The position numbers and the translations under genes are program-made. The notes below the pieces were generated by a model. That model searched no databases. It was not told where the DNA came from and was given only the letters and a program-made list of their open reading frames with translations. Below, piece after piece: positions 9,989-18,160 of a stretch of 64,000 bases of DNA. Location: positions 287,946-351,945 of the forward strand of contig JAPLSB010000024.1 in NCBI GenBank assembly GCA_026398875.1, given 5' to 3'. The stretch comes from Gammaproteobacteria bacterium. Its GTDB lineage: Bacteria > Pseudomonadota > Gammaproteobacteria > Nevskiales > Nevskiaceae. Position 1 is the stretch's first letter; every line of letters begins with the position of its first letter.

Positions 9989-10909
9989 ATGGTCATGAAA
10001 ATCAAGATTCTGGGCTCCGCAGCGGGCGGCGGATTCCCGCAGTGGAACTGCAATTGCGAGACCTGCGACGGCTGCCGCACGCAGCGCCTGCGGACGCTTG
10101 CTCGCACGCAGTCGTCGATCGCCGTGTCGTCGAACGGCAGCGACTGGGTGCTGATCAATGCATCACCCGACATCCGCCAGCAGATCCTGTCGAACCCGGA
10201 ACTGCAGCCGAACCGCAGCCTGCGCGATACCGGCATCAAGGCGGTATTCCTGATGGACGCGCAGATCGACCACGTGACCGGCCTGCTGATGCTGCGCGAA
10301 TCGCGCGTGCGCCTGCCGATCTACTGCTCGGCGCGGGTCAAGGCCGATCTCACCAGCGGCTTTCCGATCTTCAACATTCTCGAACACTACTGCGGTGTCG
10401 ACTGGCACGAGGTCAAGCCGGACGGCAGCGCGTTCACCGTGCCCGAGATCGCTGGCATCCAGTTCGAACCGTTCGCGCTGACCTCGAAGGCACCGCCGTA
10501 CTCGCCGCATCGCGCAGCACCGGCAGCGGGGGACAACCTCGGGCTGGTGATCCGCAATACCGTCACCCACGCGTGCGCGCTGTACGCACCCGGGCTGGGC
10601 GTGATCGAGCCACCGGTCGAGCGGGCGATGCGTGAAGCCAGCCTGATCCTCGTCGACGGCACCACCTGGACCGACGACGAGATGAGCCGTCGCGGCGTCG
10701 GCAAGAAGCTGGCGCGCGAAATGGGCCACCTGTACCAGTCCGGCCCCGGTGGCATGCTCGAAGTGCTGGCGGCTTATCCGCAGGCGCGCCGCGTCTTGAT
10801 CCACATCAACAACACCAATCCGATCCTCGTCGAGGATGGCCCCGAGCGAGCCGCCGTTCGCGCCGCCGGTGTCGAAGTGGCACAGGACGGAATGGTGTTC
10901 GAGCTGTAG
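9989..10909 (+). CDS. pqqB: PqqB, metallo-beta-lactamase-fold PQQ biosynthesis protein
   Basis: About 306 residues. The N-terminus KIKILGSAAGGGFPQWNCNC is the PqqB signature, and the CNCETCDGC cysteine cluster is present. Oxidative tailoring of the crosslinked tyrosine is the proposed family role. Two ATGs, 9989 and 9995, are possible; the second gives the usual short MKIKILG start. A longer frame from 9896 overlaps the attenuator and is not credible. Second gene of the pqq operon; pqqC follows after 29 bases. Confidence 0.95.
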   Translation: MVMKIKILGSAAGGGFPQWNCNCETCDGCRTQRLRTLARTQSSIAVSSNGSDWVLINASPDIRQQILSNPELQPNRSLRDTGIKAVFLMDAQIDHVTGLLMLRESRVRLPIYCSARVKADLTSGFPIFNILEHYCGVDWHEVKPDGSAFTVPEIAGIQFEPFALTSKAPPYSPHRAAPAAGDNLGLVIRNTVTHACALYAPGLGVIEPPVERAMREASLILVDGTTWTDDEMSRRGVGKKLAREMGHLYQSGPGGMLEVLAAYPQARRVLIHINNTNPILVEDGPERAAVRAAGVEVAQDGMVFEL

Positions 10910-10938
10910 CCGCCACAACCTGCAGGAGGAGCCGTCAG

Positions 10939-11727
10939 ATGAATGCAGCCGTCGCAACGCACGACCTGCCGTGGACCCGCGAAGAGTTCGCCGCACGCCT
11001 CAAGGCTTTCGAGCCGTACTACCACATCCATCATCCGTTCCAGCGGGCGATGAACGAAGGCCGGCTGTCCAAACAAGCCGTGCAGGGCTGGGTGCTGAAC
11101 CGCTTCTATTACCAGACGGCGATCCCGAACAAGGACGCCGCCCTGCTCGCCAATTGCCCGGATCGCGAGGTCCGCCGCCGCTGGATCCAGCGGATCATCG
11201 ACCATGACGGCAACGACGAAGTCGAGGGCGGCATCGAGCGCTGGGTCCGCCTCGGCATCGCTGTCGGCCTGAACCGCGACGACATCGTCAGCCATCGCCA
11301 CGTGCTGCCCGGCGTCCGTTTCGCAGTCGATGCCTACGTGAACTTCGTGCGCCGTGCGTCCTGGCAGGAAGGCGTGGCCTCGTCGCTGACCGAGCTGTTC
11401 GCGCCCAGCATCCACAAGGAGCGCATTGCCGAATGGCCGAAGCACTATCCGTGGATCGAGAACAGCGGGCTGGACTACTTCAAGGGCCGCGTCCAGGAAG
11501 CGCACCGCGACGTGCAGCACGGTCTTGGCTTGACGCTCGACCTGTTCCGTACCCGCGCCGAACAGGAACGCGCGCTGGAACTGCTTAAGTTCAAGCTCGA
11601 CATCCTGTGGACCATGCTCGATGCGATGACCATGGCCTATGTGAAGAACGAGCCGCCATATCACTGCGTCGAAGGCTTCCGCCAAGGCATGACGGCAGCC
11701 GAGATCAGCGGAGCGATCCATGTCTGA
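10939..11727 (+). CDS. pqqC: PqqC, pyrroloquinoline-quinone synthase
   Basis: 262 residues, normal length for the family. It catalyses the cofactor-free final ring closure and eight-electron oxidation that gives PQQ. Family stretches are plain: YYHIHHPFQRAMNEG, NRFYYQTAIPNKDAALLANC, HDGNDEVEGGIERW and ELFAPSIHKERIAEWPKHYPW. A GCAGGAGGA ribosome site lies before the ATG. The end overlaps pqqD by 8 bases, so the two are coupled. Confidence 0.97.
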   Translation: MNAAVATHDLPWTREEFAARLKAFEPYYHIHHPFQRAMNEGRLSKQAVQGWVLNRFYYQTAIPNKDAALLANCPDREVRRRWIQRIIDHDGNDEVEGGIERWVRLGIAVGLNRDDIVSHRHVLPGVRFAVDAYVNFVRRASWQEGVASSLTELFAPSIHKERIAEWPKHYPWIENSGLDYFKGRVQEAHRDVQHGLGLTLDLFRTRAEQERALELLKFKLDILWTMLDAMTMAYVKNEPPYHCVEGFRQGMTAAEISGAIHV

Positions 11728-12031
11728 TGCGTACGAGAAGAAGATCGAGTACGCAACCGACTACAAGCCGCTGCACGATGGCCCGCTGAAGCTGGCCCGC
11801 GGCCACCGCATCCAGTACGAGACCGTGCAGGGCTGCGACGTGCTGCTCTACCCGGAAGGGGTGGTGCAGCTCAGCGAATCGGCGGCGATGATCCTGAAGA
11901 CGGTCGACGGTCAGAAGACCGCCACGGACATCGCCACCGCGTTGATGGCGCAGTTCCCCGAAGCCGGCGACATCTCCGGCGATGTGAAGAGTTTTCTGGA
12001 GGTAGCCCATGCACGAGGGTGGATCGCCTGA
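11720..12031 (+). CDS. pqqD: PqqD, peptide chaperone for PqqE
   Basis: 103 residues. The RiPP-recognition domain fold binds PqqA and delivers it to the radical-SAM enzyme PqqE. The C-terminal half (LYPEGVVQLSESAAMILKTVDG) is typical. It overlaps pqqC by 8 bases and pqqE by 23 bases, consistent with coupled, equal production of the chaperone and its enzyme. Confidence 0.95.
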   Translation: MSDAYEKKIEYATDYKPLHDGPLKLARGHRIQYETVQGCDVLLYPEGVVQLSESAAMILKTVDGQKTATDIATALMAQFPEAGDISGDVKSFLEVAHARGWIA

Positions 12032-13175
12032 CCCGGTCGTGATGCCGGCCATCAAGCCGCCGCTGTGGCTGCTTGCCGAGCTGACCTATGCCTGCCCGCT
12101 GCAGTGCGCGTATTGCTCCAACCCGGTCGACTTCAACGGCCATGGCAAGACCATGGACACCGAAACATGGCTGCGCGTGCTGCGTGATGCCCGCTCGATG
12201 GGGGCGCTGCAGCTCGGCCTGTCCGGCGGCGAGCCGCTGGTACGGCAGGATCTTGAAACGCTGGTCGCCGAAAGCACGAAGCTCGGCTACTACTCGAACC
12301 TGATCACCTCCGGTATCGGCATGGATGCGGCGCGTGCCCGTTCGCTGAAGGCGGCCGGGCTTGATCACATTCAGGTCAGCTTCCAGAGCAGCGAAGCGAA
12401 TCAGAACGACGAGATCGCCGGCATGCGCGCCTACGCGCACAAGCTGGACATGGCGCGCGCCGTCAAGGCCGCCGGCTTTCCGATGGTGCTGTGCTTCGTC
12501 CTGCATCGCGACAACCTGCATCGCCTGCGCGAGATGCTGGACCTCGCGATCGAACTCGAAGCCGACTACGTCGAACTGGCGACCACGCAGTACTACGGCT
12601 GGGCGCTGCTGAATCGCGATCGCCTGCTGCCGACGCTCGAACAGGTCCGCGAAGCCGAAGGAGTCGCCAACGAATACCAGGCGCGGCTCAAGGGCAAGAT
12701 GGACATCTACTTCGTGGTGCCGGACTACTACGAGAAGCGCCCGAAGCCGTGTATGAACGGCTGGGGCTCGGTGTTCCTGCTGGTGACGCCCGACGGCACC
12801 GCCCTGCCCTGTCACGCTGCGCGTCAGCTGCCGGGCTTCGAATTCCCGAACGTGCAGACCGCCTCGATCAAGGAAATCTGGCAGGCGTCGGATGCCTTCA
12901 ACCGCTTCCGTGGCTTTGGCTGGATGAAGGAGCCCTGCTCGTCGTGCCCGGAGAAGGAAAAGGACTTTGGCGGCTGCCGCTGCCAGGCCTTCCAGTTCAC
13001 CGGCGATGCCGCCGCCACCGATCCGGTCTGCGACAAATCGCCGCTGCGTCATCTGGTTGACGAGGCGGTGTCGAGCGCACGCAGCACCACGGTCGAAAAG
13101 CCGATCATCTTCCGCAATCCGAAGAACTCGGATCGCCATACCAAGAAGCCGGCCGATATGGCCAGCCCCACGTGA
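12009..13175 (+). CDS. pqqE: PqqE, radical-SAM glutamate-tyrosine crosslinking enzyme
   Basis: 388 residues. It installs the C-C bond between Glu and Tyr of PqqA. The radical-SAM cluster motif is C-x3-C-x2-C (ACPLQCAYCSNP, about residues 29-38), followed by the LSGGEPL loop. The C-terminal SPASM region has cysteines in CHAARQLPG and CSSCPEKEKDFGGCRCQAF. GGAGG lies 7-11 bases before the ATG, inside pqqD. No pqqF or pqqG protease is present in this window, so peptide trimming is presumably done elsewhere. Confidence 0.97.
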   Translation: MHEGGSPDPVVMPAIKPPLWLLAELTYACPLQCAYCSNPVDFNGHGKTMDTETWLRVLRDARSMGALQLGLSGGEPLVRQDLETLVAESTKLGYYSNLITSGIGMDAARARSLKAAGLDHIQVSFQSSEANQNDEIAGMRAYAHKLDMARAVKAAGFPMVLCFVLHRDNLHRLREMLDLAIELEADYVELATTQYYGWALLNRDRLLPTLEQVREAEGVANEYQARLKGKMDIYFVVPDYYEKRPKPCMNGWGSVFLLVTPDGTALPCHAARQLPGFEFPNVQTASIKEIWQASDAFNRFRGFGWMKEPCSSCPEKEKDFGGCRCQAFQFTGDAAATDPVCDKSPLRHLVDEAVSSARSTTVEKPIIFRNPKNSDRHTKKPADMASPT

Positions 13176-13188
13176 GGAGCCGTAACCG

Positions 13189-13500
13189 ATGATCAAGGTC
13201 AGCGTGATGTACCCCAACAGTGCCGGTGCCAAGTTCGACATCGACTACTACGTGAACAGCCACATGCCGATGGTGAAGAGCAAGGTTGGCGCGGCGCTGA
13301 AGTCGATGGCGGTCGAATCCGGGCTGGCCGGCGGCGCACCCGGGGCACCGCCAACCTATATCGCGATGGGCCATCTGTACTTCGACTCGGTCGATGCCTT
13401 CCAGACCGCGTTCGGCCCGCCGTCGGCCGAGATCCTGGCCGACATCCCGAACTACACCAACACCCAGCCGGTGCTGCAGATCAGCGACGTCAAGCTGTAA
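13189..13500 (+). CDS. EthD-family small protein at the end of the pqq operon
   Basis: 103-residue dimeric alpha/beta-barrel (ferredoxin-like) protein of the EthD family (MIKVSVMYPNSAGAKFDIDYY, HMPMVKSKVG, HLYFDSVDAFQTAF). EthD was first seen in an ether-degradation gene set and its biochemistry is poorly known; relatives bind or isomerise small organics. The GAGGAG site and the 13-base gap after pqqE put it in the pqq transcript. A role in handling the aldehyde product or a PQQ intermediate is possible but only inferred. Confidence 0.8.
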   Translation: MIKVSVMYPNSAGAKFDIDYYVNSHMPMVKSKVGAALKSMAVESGLAGGAPGAPPTYIAMGHLYFDSVDAFQTAFGPPSAEILADIPNYTNTQPVLQISDVKL

Positions 13501-13508
13501 GCCACGCC

Positions 13509-13543
13509 GGGCGCCGGCCCGACTTCGAGTCGGGTCGGCGCCC
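13509..13543 (+). terminator. Strong stem-loop at the end of the pqq operon
   Basis: 15-bp stem (one G-T pair) with a TTCGA loop directly after the EthD-family stop. It lacks a T-run, so it may act as a 3'-end stabiliser or a factor-assisted stop rather than a classic intrinsic terminator. Confidence 0.55.
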
Positions 13544-13628
13544 GATGACCCTGTGTTAAGTTCAAGGCTCGTCTCACTCGCGGCTTCGTGCCAGCGCACC
13601 GTCCAGCCTGCCTGACGGCTTGCGCTGA

Positions 13629-14531
13629 GTGCCGCCGACTCCGCGTCCGACTCCGGAGCCCCAGCCCTTGAACCTGTTCGCCGAATGGAGCACTGCCCTG
13701 CAGGACGTGCTGTCCGCGTTCCTCGGCAAGGCCTCGCAATTCCTGCCCAAGCTGATCGGCGCGCTGTTGCTGCTGCTGGTCGGCTGGCTGATCGCCCGCT
13801 TGCTGCGTTCGATCGGCACCAATGTGGTGATGACCGTAGAGCGTGTGCTGTCGCAGTCCTCGATCGCCCGTACCGGCGCGAGCGTCAAGCTGCCGCTGAT
13901 CTCGGCGCGTCTGCTCGGCGGCATCCTGTTCTGGCTGGTGCTGCTGTTCTTCGTCACGGCTGCCACCGAGGTCATGGGCCTCGGCATCTTCACGTCATGG
14001 CTGGCGCAGCTGGTCGGCTATCTGCCGACGGTGGCCGCCGGTGGTTTGATCATCATCGTTGGCGTGCTGGCCGCTCGCATGGCGCGGCAACTGGTCGAAG
14101 CGGCGCCAATCGGCGAGGTCCGCGCCCAGCGCGAGCTGCTCGGTAGCATGGTTCAGGCGGTGATCCTGATCACCGCGATCCTGGTCGGCGCGGACCAGAT
14201 CGGCGTCCGCGTCACCTTCGTGGTGATCATGGCGGCGGTGATCGTCGCGGCACTGGTCGGCGCTGCAGCACTGGCGGTCAGCCTCGCCTCGCGCAGCTAT
14301 GTCGCAAACCTGATCGGCAGCCACTACCTGCGCCAGACCTACGCGATTGGCCAGCAGGTCAGAGTCGACGGTTACGAGGGCAAGATCCTCGAGATGTCGG
14401 CGACCAGCCTGGTATTGGAGACCCGCGACGGCCGGGTCAGCCTGCCGGCAAAACTGTTCAACGACGCGCCGATCGTGCTGCTCATCGATCGCCCGGCCGA
14501 TGGTTCGACGCAGGGTGATCGCCGTGGCTGA
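13629..14531 (+). CDS. MscS-like small-conductance channel family protein
   Basis: About 300 residues. Several membrane helices of the conserved TM-helix repeat type (LPKLIGALLLLLVGWLIARLL; LPTVAAGGLIIIVGVLAARMA) are followed by a small MscS-type beta domain (YAIGQQVRVDGYEGKILEMSATSLVLETRDGRVSLPAKLF). It is predicted to be an inner-membrane channel or pore. It begins with GTG at 13629; a TTG at 13668 is an alternative, and neither has a strong ribosome site. The next gene overlaps its 3' end, and an MgtE transporter follows, suggesting a joint role in ion or osmotic balance. Confidence 0.8.
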   Translation: MPPTPRPTPEPQPLNLFAEWSTALQDVLSAFLGKASQFLPKLIGALLLLLVGWLIARLLRSIGTNVVMTVERVLSQSSIARTGASVKLPLISARLLGGILFWLVLLFFVTAATEVMGLGIFTSWLAQLVGYLPTVAAGGLIIIVGVLAARMARQLVEAAPIGEVRAQRELLGSMVQAVILITAILVGADQIGVRVTFVVIMAAVIVAALVGAAALAVSLASRSYVANLIGSHYLRQTYAIGQQVRVDGYEGKILEMSATSLVLETRDGRVSLPAKLFNDAPIVLLIDRPADGSTQGDRRG

Positions 14532-15384
14532 AGCCGCCAGCCTGTCGCTGGCTTTCCTCGAAGCCCATCCGGTCGACGCCGCGCGGGTGCTTGAACGGCT
14601 GGCACCGAGTGTCGCGGCCGACCTGCTGGAATCGATCCCGCAGCGCCTCGCCGCCCCGGTGGCTCGACAGATGCTGCCGCTGTTCTCGGCACGGGCAATG
14701 GACCGGCTGGCCGACGACAGCGCCGCCGGCCTGCTTAGGGCGATGGGGCCGCAGGCGGGGGTTGCCGTGCTGCGGCAGATGCCGACCACCCGCGCTGACA
14801 CGCTGCTGGCGCTGCTGCCGGCCGGTCATGCAGTGACGTTCCGGCTGCTGCTCGGCTATCCGGAAAACACCGTTGGCGCCTGGGCCGATCCGCACGCGCT
14901 GGCACTGACCCCGAACGTCAACGCCGGTTACGCGATCGAGCGGCTGCGCGAAACCGAGCATGAACACGACGCGCTGTATGTCGTCGATCACGATCAACGC
15001 CTGCTCGGCGTGATCGCACTGGTCGAGCTGCTGCGGGTGGCACCGGACATGGCTCTGCGCCGGATCATGCGGCCGCCGAGCGTCACCGTGCCGGCGCAGT
15101 CGCTGATCGGCGCGATGCGTGACCACCCGGGCTGGGCCAGCGATCGCGCGCTGGCTGTGGTCGAACGCGGCGAACGCTTCGCCGGCGTGCTCTGGCAGTC
15201 GGCGCTGGCGCTGGCATTGGCACCGTCGACGGTCCGCGAACGGGGCCACACGCCGGCCGATGCACTGTCGCTGCTCGCCAATGGCTACTGGTCCGGCGTT
15301 TCCGGCTTGATCGACGTCGTGGTGTCCTGGCTGCCCGGCGGTCCGCGCCCTGTCGATGCCGGCCAAGGGGAGACCACGTCATGA
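14524..15384 (+). CDS. Soluble MgtE-N/CBS domain protein without membrane part
   Basis: About 286 residues. Helical MgtE-N-type repeats (FLEAHPVDAARVLERLAPSVAADLLESI) are followed by two CBS-like segments (ALYVVDHDQRLLGVIALVELL...). There is no transporter domain. It resembles the cytosolic Mg2+-sensing half of MgtE standing alone. GTG 14524 has AGGG 9-12 bases upstream and overlaps the upstream gene by 8 bases; ATG 14500 and GTG 14515 are alternatives. Its stop overlaps the next ATG (ATGA). It probably binds and regulates the neighbouring MgtE or MscS-like channel; this is inferred from the operon. Confidence 0.75.
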   Translation: MAEAASLSLAFLEAHPVDAARVLERLAPSVAADLLESIPQRLAAPVARQMLPLFSARAMDRLADDSAAGLLRAMGPQAGVAVLRQMPTTRADTLLALLPAGHAVTFRLLLGYPENTVGAWADPHALALTPNVNAGYAIERLRETEHEHDALYVVDHDQRLLGVIALVELLRVAPDMALRRIMRPPSVTVPAQSLIGAMRDHPGWASDRALAVVERGERFAGVLWQSALALALAPSTVRERGHTPADALSLLANGYWSGVSGLIDVVVSWLPGGPRPVDAGQGETTS

Positions 15385-16685
15385 GCGTCGAGACCGCATC
15401 GGCGGCACTGACACTGCGTTACCTGCTCGATTACCCGCGTGAAGCGGCACGGCGGCTTGAACGGCTGCCGCCGGACGAAATCGCCAGCGTCTTCGCGAGC
15501 CAGCCGCTGCAGGTGCTGATGCCGGTCTGGCGCGGCCTGACCGGCGACATCGAGCAGTCGGTGCTGCCGTTGCTGCCCGCGCGGATTGCCCGTCACATCC
15601 TGACCGAGCTGGAACCGACCGAAGCCGTTGCGCTGCTCAACCGGCTTGGCGAAAACCAGCGCGGCCAGTATCTGGACTTGCTGAACCCGGAAGTCGCCGA
15701 CGAGCTTCGCGCCAGCATGCAGCGCTTGCCGGATTCGGCAGGTGCGCTGATGGATCCGCGTTTTCTTGCCTTCGACGACGCACTGCCGGTCGCCGAGACC
15801 CTGGCCCGCCTGCGTCGCGCTGGCCGCCGCGGCGTGCGCGAGATCTATCTGATCGGTGATGGCGGGCGGCTCGAAGGCCGTGTCGAAATCCAGGATCTGG
15901 CGCTGGCCGAACTGGACCAGACGCTTGCCGATCTGCGCCAGCCGATCATCGCCGTTGTGGACGACAGCGTGCCGCGCGAGGAGGTCGTCGACCTGCTGGA
16001 GCAGCACGAAGCGCTGACCGAACTGCCGGTGATCGATTTCAGCGGCCGACTGATCGGCGTGATCCATCAGGGCGAACTGGTCAATGCGATGCAGGAGGAA
16101 ACCAGCCTCGACATCCAGACCATGGTCGGCGCCTCGAAGGACGAGCGGGCGCTGTCGTCGCCGCTGTTCGCGGTTGCCAAGCGCCTGCCCTGGCTGCAGA
16201 TCAACCTGCTGACTGCCTTCCTCGCGGCATCGGTCGTCGGCCTGTTCGAGGACGTCATCGCCAAGTACACCGCACTCGCGGTGCTGCTGCCGGTGGTCGC
16301 CGGGCAAAGCGGCAACGCGGGCGCGCAGGCGCTGGCGGTGACCATGCGCGGCTTGATGCTGCGCGAGATCAGCATCCGTCACTGGCCGCGCGTGGTCGCC
16401 AAGGAAGTCAGCGTCGGGCTGCTGAACGGACTGGGCATCGCGCTGACCACGGCCATCGGCGTCTACCTGTGGAGCCGCTCGATCGGACTGGTGCTGGTGA
16501 TCGCGACCGCGATGGTGATCTCGATGGTTGCTGCCGGCTTTGCTGGCGCGCTGGTGCCGATCACCTTGCGCCGCTTCGGTCAGGACCCGGCGCAGTCGTC
16601 GTCGATCATCCTGACCACGGTCACCGACGTGGTCGGATTCTTCTCGTTTCTCAGCATCGCGACGCTGTTTTCGCGGCTACTGTGA
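15381..16685 (+). CDS. mgtE: MgtE-family magnesium transporter
   Basis: 434 residues. Order: MgtE-N helical domain (about 15-125), two CBS domains (about 130-250), then five membrane helices from about 270. The pore signature PVVAGQSGNAGAQALAVTMRG and the last helix with its conserved aspartate (ILTTVTDVVGFFSFL) are present. It is a Mg2+ channel/transporter gated by cytosolic Mg2+. It is the last gene of a three-gene overlapping operon with a second, soluble sensor domain. Confidence 0.93.
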   Translation: MSVETASAALTLRYLLDYPREAARRLERLPPDEIASVFASQPLQVLMPVWRGLTGDIEQSVLPLLPARIARHILTELEPTEAVALLNRLGENQRGQYLDLLNPEVADELRASMQRLPDSAGALMDPRFLAFDDALPVAETLARLRRAGRRGVREIYLIGDGGRLEGRVEIQDLALAELDQTLADLRQPIIAVVDDSVPREEVVDLLEQHEALTELPVIDFSGRLIGVIHQGELVNAMQEETSLDIQTMVGASKDERALSSPLFAVAKRLPWLQINLLTAFLAASVVGLFEDVIAKYTALAVLLPVVAGQSGNAGAQALAVTMRGLMLREISIRHWPRVVAKEVSVGLLNGLGIALTTAIGVYLWSRSIGLVLVIATAMVISMVAAGFAGALVPITLRRFGQDPAQSSSIILTTVTDVVGFFSFLSIATLFSRLL

Positions 16686-16809
16686 GCCGCCTCACCTGGC
16701 GACCGTTCAGGTTCATGACATGTTCAGCCGCCGAGCCTAGTCTTCACGCACACCGATCCGCACCGTGGCACAGCAACGGCAGCAAGGATCGGGAACCTGG
16801 AGATGGAAC

Positions 16810-17244
16810 ATGAGCATCAAATCGCTGTTCACCGCTGTCCTGCTGCTGGTTAGCGCCGTGTCGGCAGTGCCGGCGTCGGCCGCCGACGTCGGCGTGTCGA
16901 TCAACATCGGCCAGCCCGGCTTCTATGGCCGCATCGATATCGACAACGCCCCGCGCCCGCGGATCATCTACCGCGAGCCGGTGATCATCGAGCGCCGCAC
17001 GATCATCGAGCAGCCGTACTACGTCCGCGTGCCGCCGATTCATCGCCGGAACTGGCGCCGCTACTGCAGCCGCTACGACGCCTGCGGCCGCCCGGTCTAC
17101 TTCGTCGACAACGCCTGGTACAACAACGTCTATGTGCCGCACTACCGCGGCCGGCATGACCACCGCAACGGCCGTCACGACGACCGGCGCGACGACCGGC
17201 GCGACGACGACCGTGGCCGTGGCCGCGGCAATCGCCGTGACTGA
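16810..17244 (+). CDS. Secreted basic protein with Arg/Asp/His-rich tail
   Basis: 144 residues, function unknown. The signal peptide cleaves near ASAADVG. A proline-rich middle (RPRIIYREPVIIERRTIIEQPYY) is followed by two cysteines (C-x5-C). The tail is low-complexity, with repeats of DDRRD ending in RGRGRGN. I start at ATG 16810, which has GGAG about 9 bases upstream and begins directly with the signal peptide; an upstream in-frame ATG at 16765 adds 15 non-signal residues. Proteins of this layout are common in proteobacterial periplasms and remain uncharacterised. Confidence 0.7.
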   Translation: MSIKSLFTAVLLLVSAVSAVPASAADVGVSINIGQPGFYGRIDIDNAPRPRIIYREPVIIERRTIIEQPYYVRVPPIHRRNWRRYCSRYDACGRPVYFVDNAWYNNVYVPHYRGRHDHRNGRHDDRRDDRRDDDRGRGRGNRRD

Positions 17245-17279
17245 ACCCGGCCCGGTCTGACCGGCAGCAAGCAGCGAAG

Positions 17280-17302
17280 CCCGGCGCCCACGCCGGGTTT
17301 TT
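17280..17302 (+). terminator. Rho-independent terminator
   Basis: Perfect 7-bp stem CCCGGCG / CGCCGGG with a CCCA loop followed by TTTTT, 35 bases past the secreted basic protein. Confidence 0.88.
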
Positions 17303-17422
17303 CGCATGTCAGGCAGGCACGCCGCTTCCAGACAGCAGGAATGCTGCGGAGCGCTAAAATTTCGTTTCAACCTTCCATCGAAGCCTGCGCAATTCCGCGC
17401 CGGCGCTTTCCCGGAGCAACAC

Positions 17423-17992
17423 ATGTCCCACAAGACCCTCGCGCTGACCGTTGCAGCGCTTGCCCTTGCCGCCTGCGCGAAGACCGAAACCCCGGCGCCC
17501 GCCGCCACCGTTGCCGCCCCGGCGCCGGAAGCACCCGCCACCGTCGTGGCCAACAGCAATGCCGGCATCGAAAGCTGCGCCAAGGCCGCGCTGGCGCAGG
17601 CGCCGGGCGAGCTGACCCAGGCCACGCTGAAGCAGGAGCCGGAAGGCCGCGTCTGGGAATTCGAAATCAAGCAGGCCGACGGCAAGCTGTTCGACATCGA
17701 GTGCTCGGACAGCGCCGGCACGATCGTCGAAAGCGAAACCCGCGTCGCCTCGGCTGCGGATCCGGCGTTCGCCGCAATCGCCAAGGTCGATGAAGCGGCT
17801 GCCCGCACCAAGGCACTGGAAGCGAAGGCCGGCACGGTCGAGCGCGTCGAATTCGAACTCGAGGCCGACGGCAAGGCCTCTTACGAGTACGACATCAAGA
17901 CCGCCGACGGCGACTACCGCATCGAAGTCGATGCTGCCAGCGGCGAAGTGGTCGAAAGCTCGTCGGAGCTGCTGGAAATCGGCGGCGTCTGA
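17423..17992 (+). CDS. PepSY-domain lipoprotein
   Basis: 189 residues. A lipobox LAAC at the end of a short signal sequence (MSHKTLALTVAALALAAC) gives an acylated cysteine at 18, followed by an Ala/Pro linker. Two related beta-rich halves follow: VWEFEIKQADGKLFDIECSDSAGTIVE and SYEYDIKTADGDYRIEVDAASGEVVE. The second is a typical PepSY unit, so the protein looks like a tandem pair. PepSY domains are thought to inhibit proteases or sense ligands at the envelope. GGAG precedes the ATG by about 8 bases; it is a single-gene unit with its own terminator. Confidence 0.82.
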   Translation: MSHKTLALTVAALALAACAKTETPAPAATVAAPAPEAPATVVANSNAGIESCAKAALAQAPGELTQATLKQEPEGRVWEFEIKQADGKLFDIECSDSAGTIVESETRVASAADPAFAAIAKVDEAAARTKALEAKAGTVERVEFELEADGKASYEYDIKTADGDYRIEVDAASGEVVESSSELLEIGGV

Positions 17993-18013
17993 ATCGAGCC
18001 CCGCTGTCGAAAG

Positions 18014-18040
18014 GCCGCCGCTCGCACCGGCGGCTTTTTT
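18014..18040 (+). terminator. Rho-independent terminator of the PepSY lipoprotein
   Basis: GCCGCCG / CGGCGGC stem (18014-18020 with 18028-18034) followed by six T. Confidence 0.9.
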
Positions 18041-18160
18041 GTTGGCCGCAGCCTGCTGCGGGCACGACCTCGCTACGCATCGTCGCGACGCCGCTGCATG
18101 ATCGACCCACCCCGGGCTACGCGCACCGGCGGATTCGGCGAAAACAGCGAGGAGAGACCC

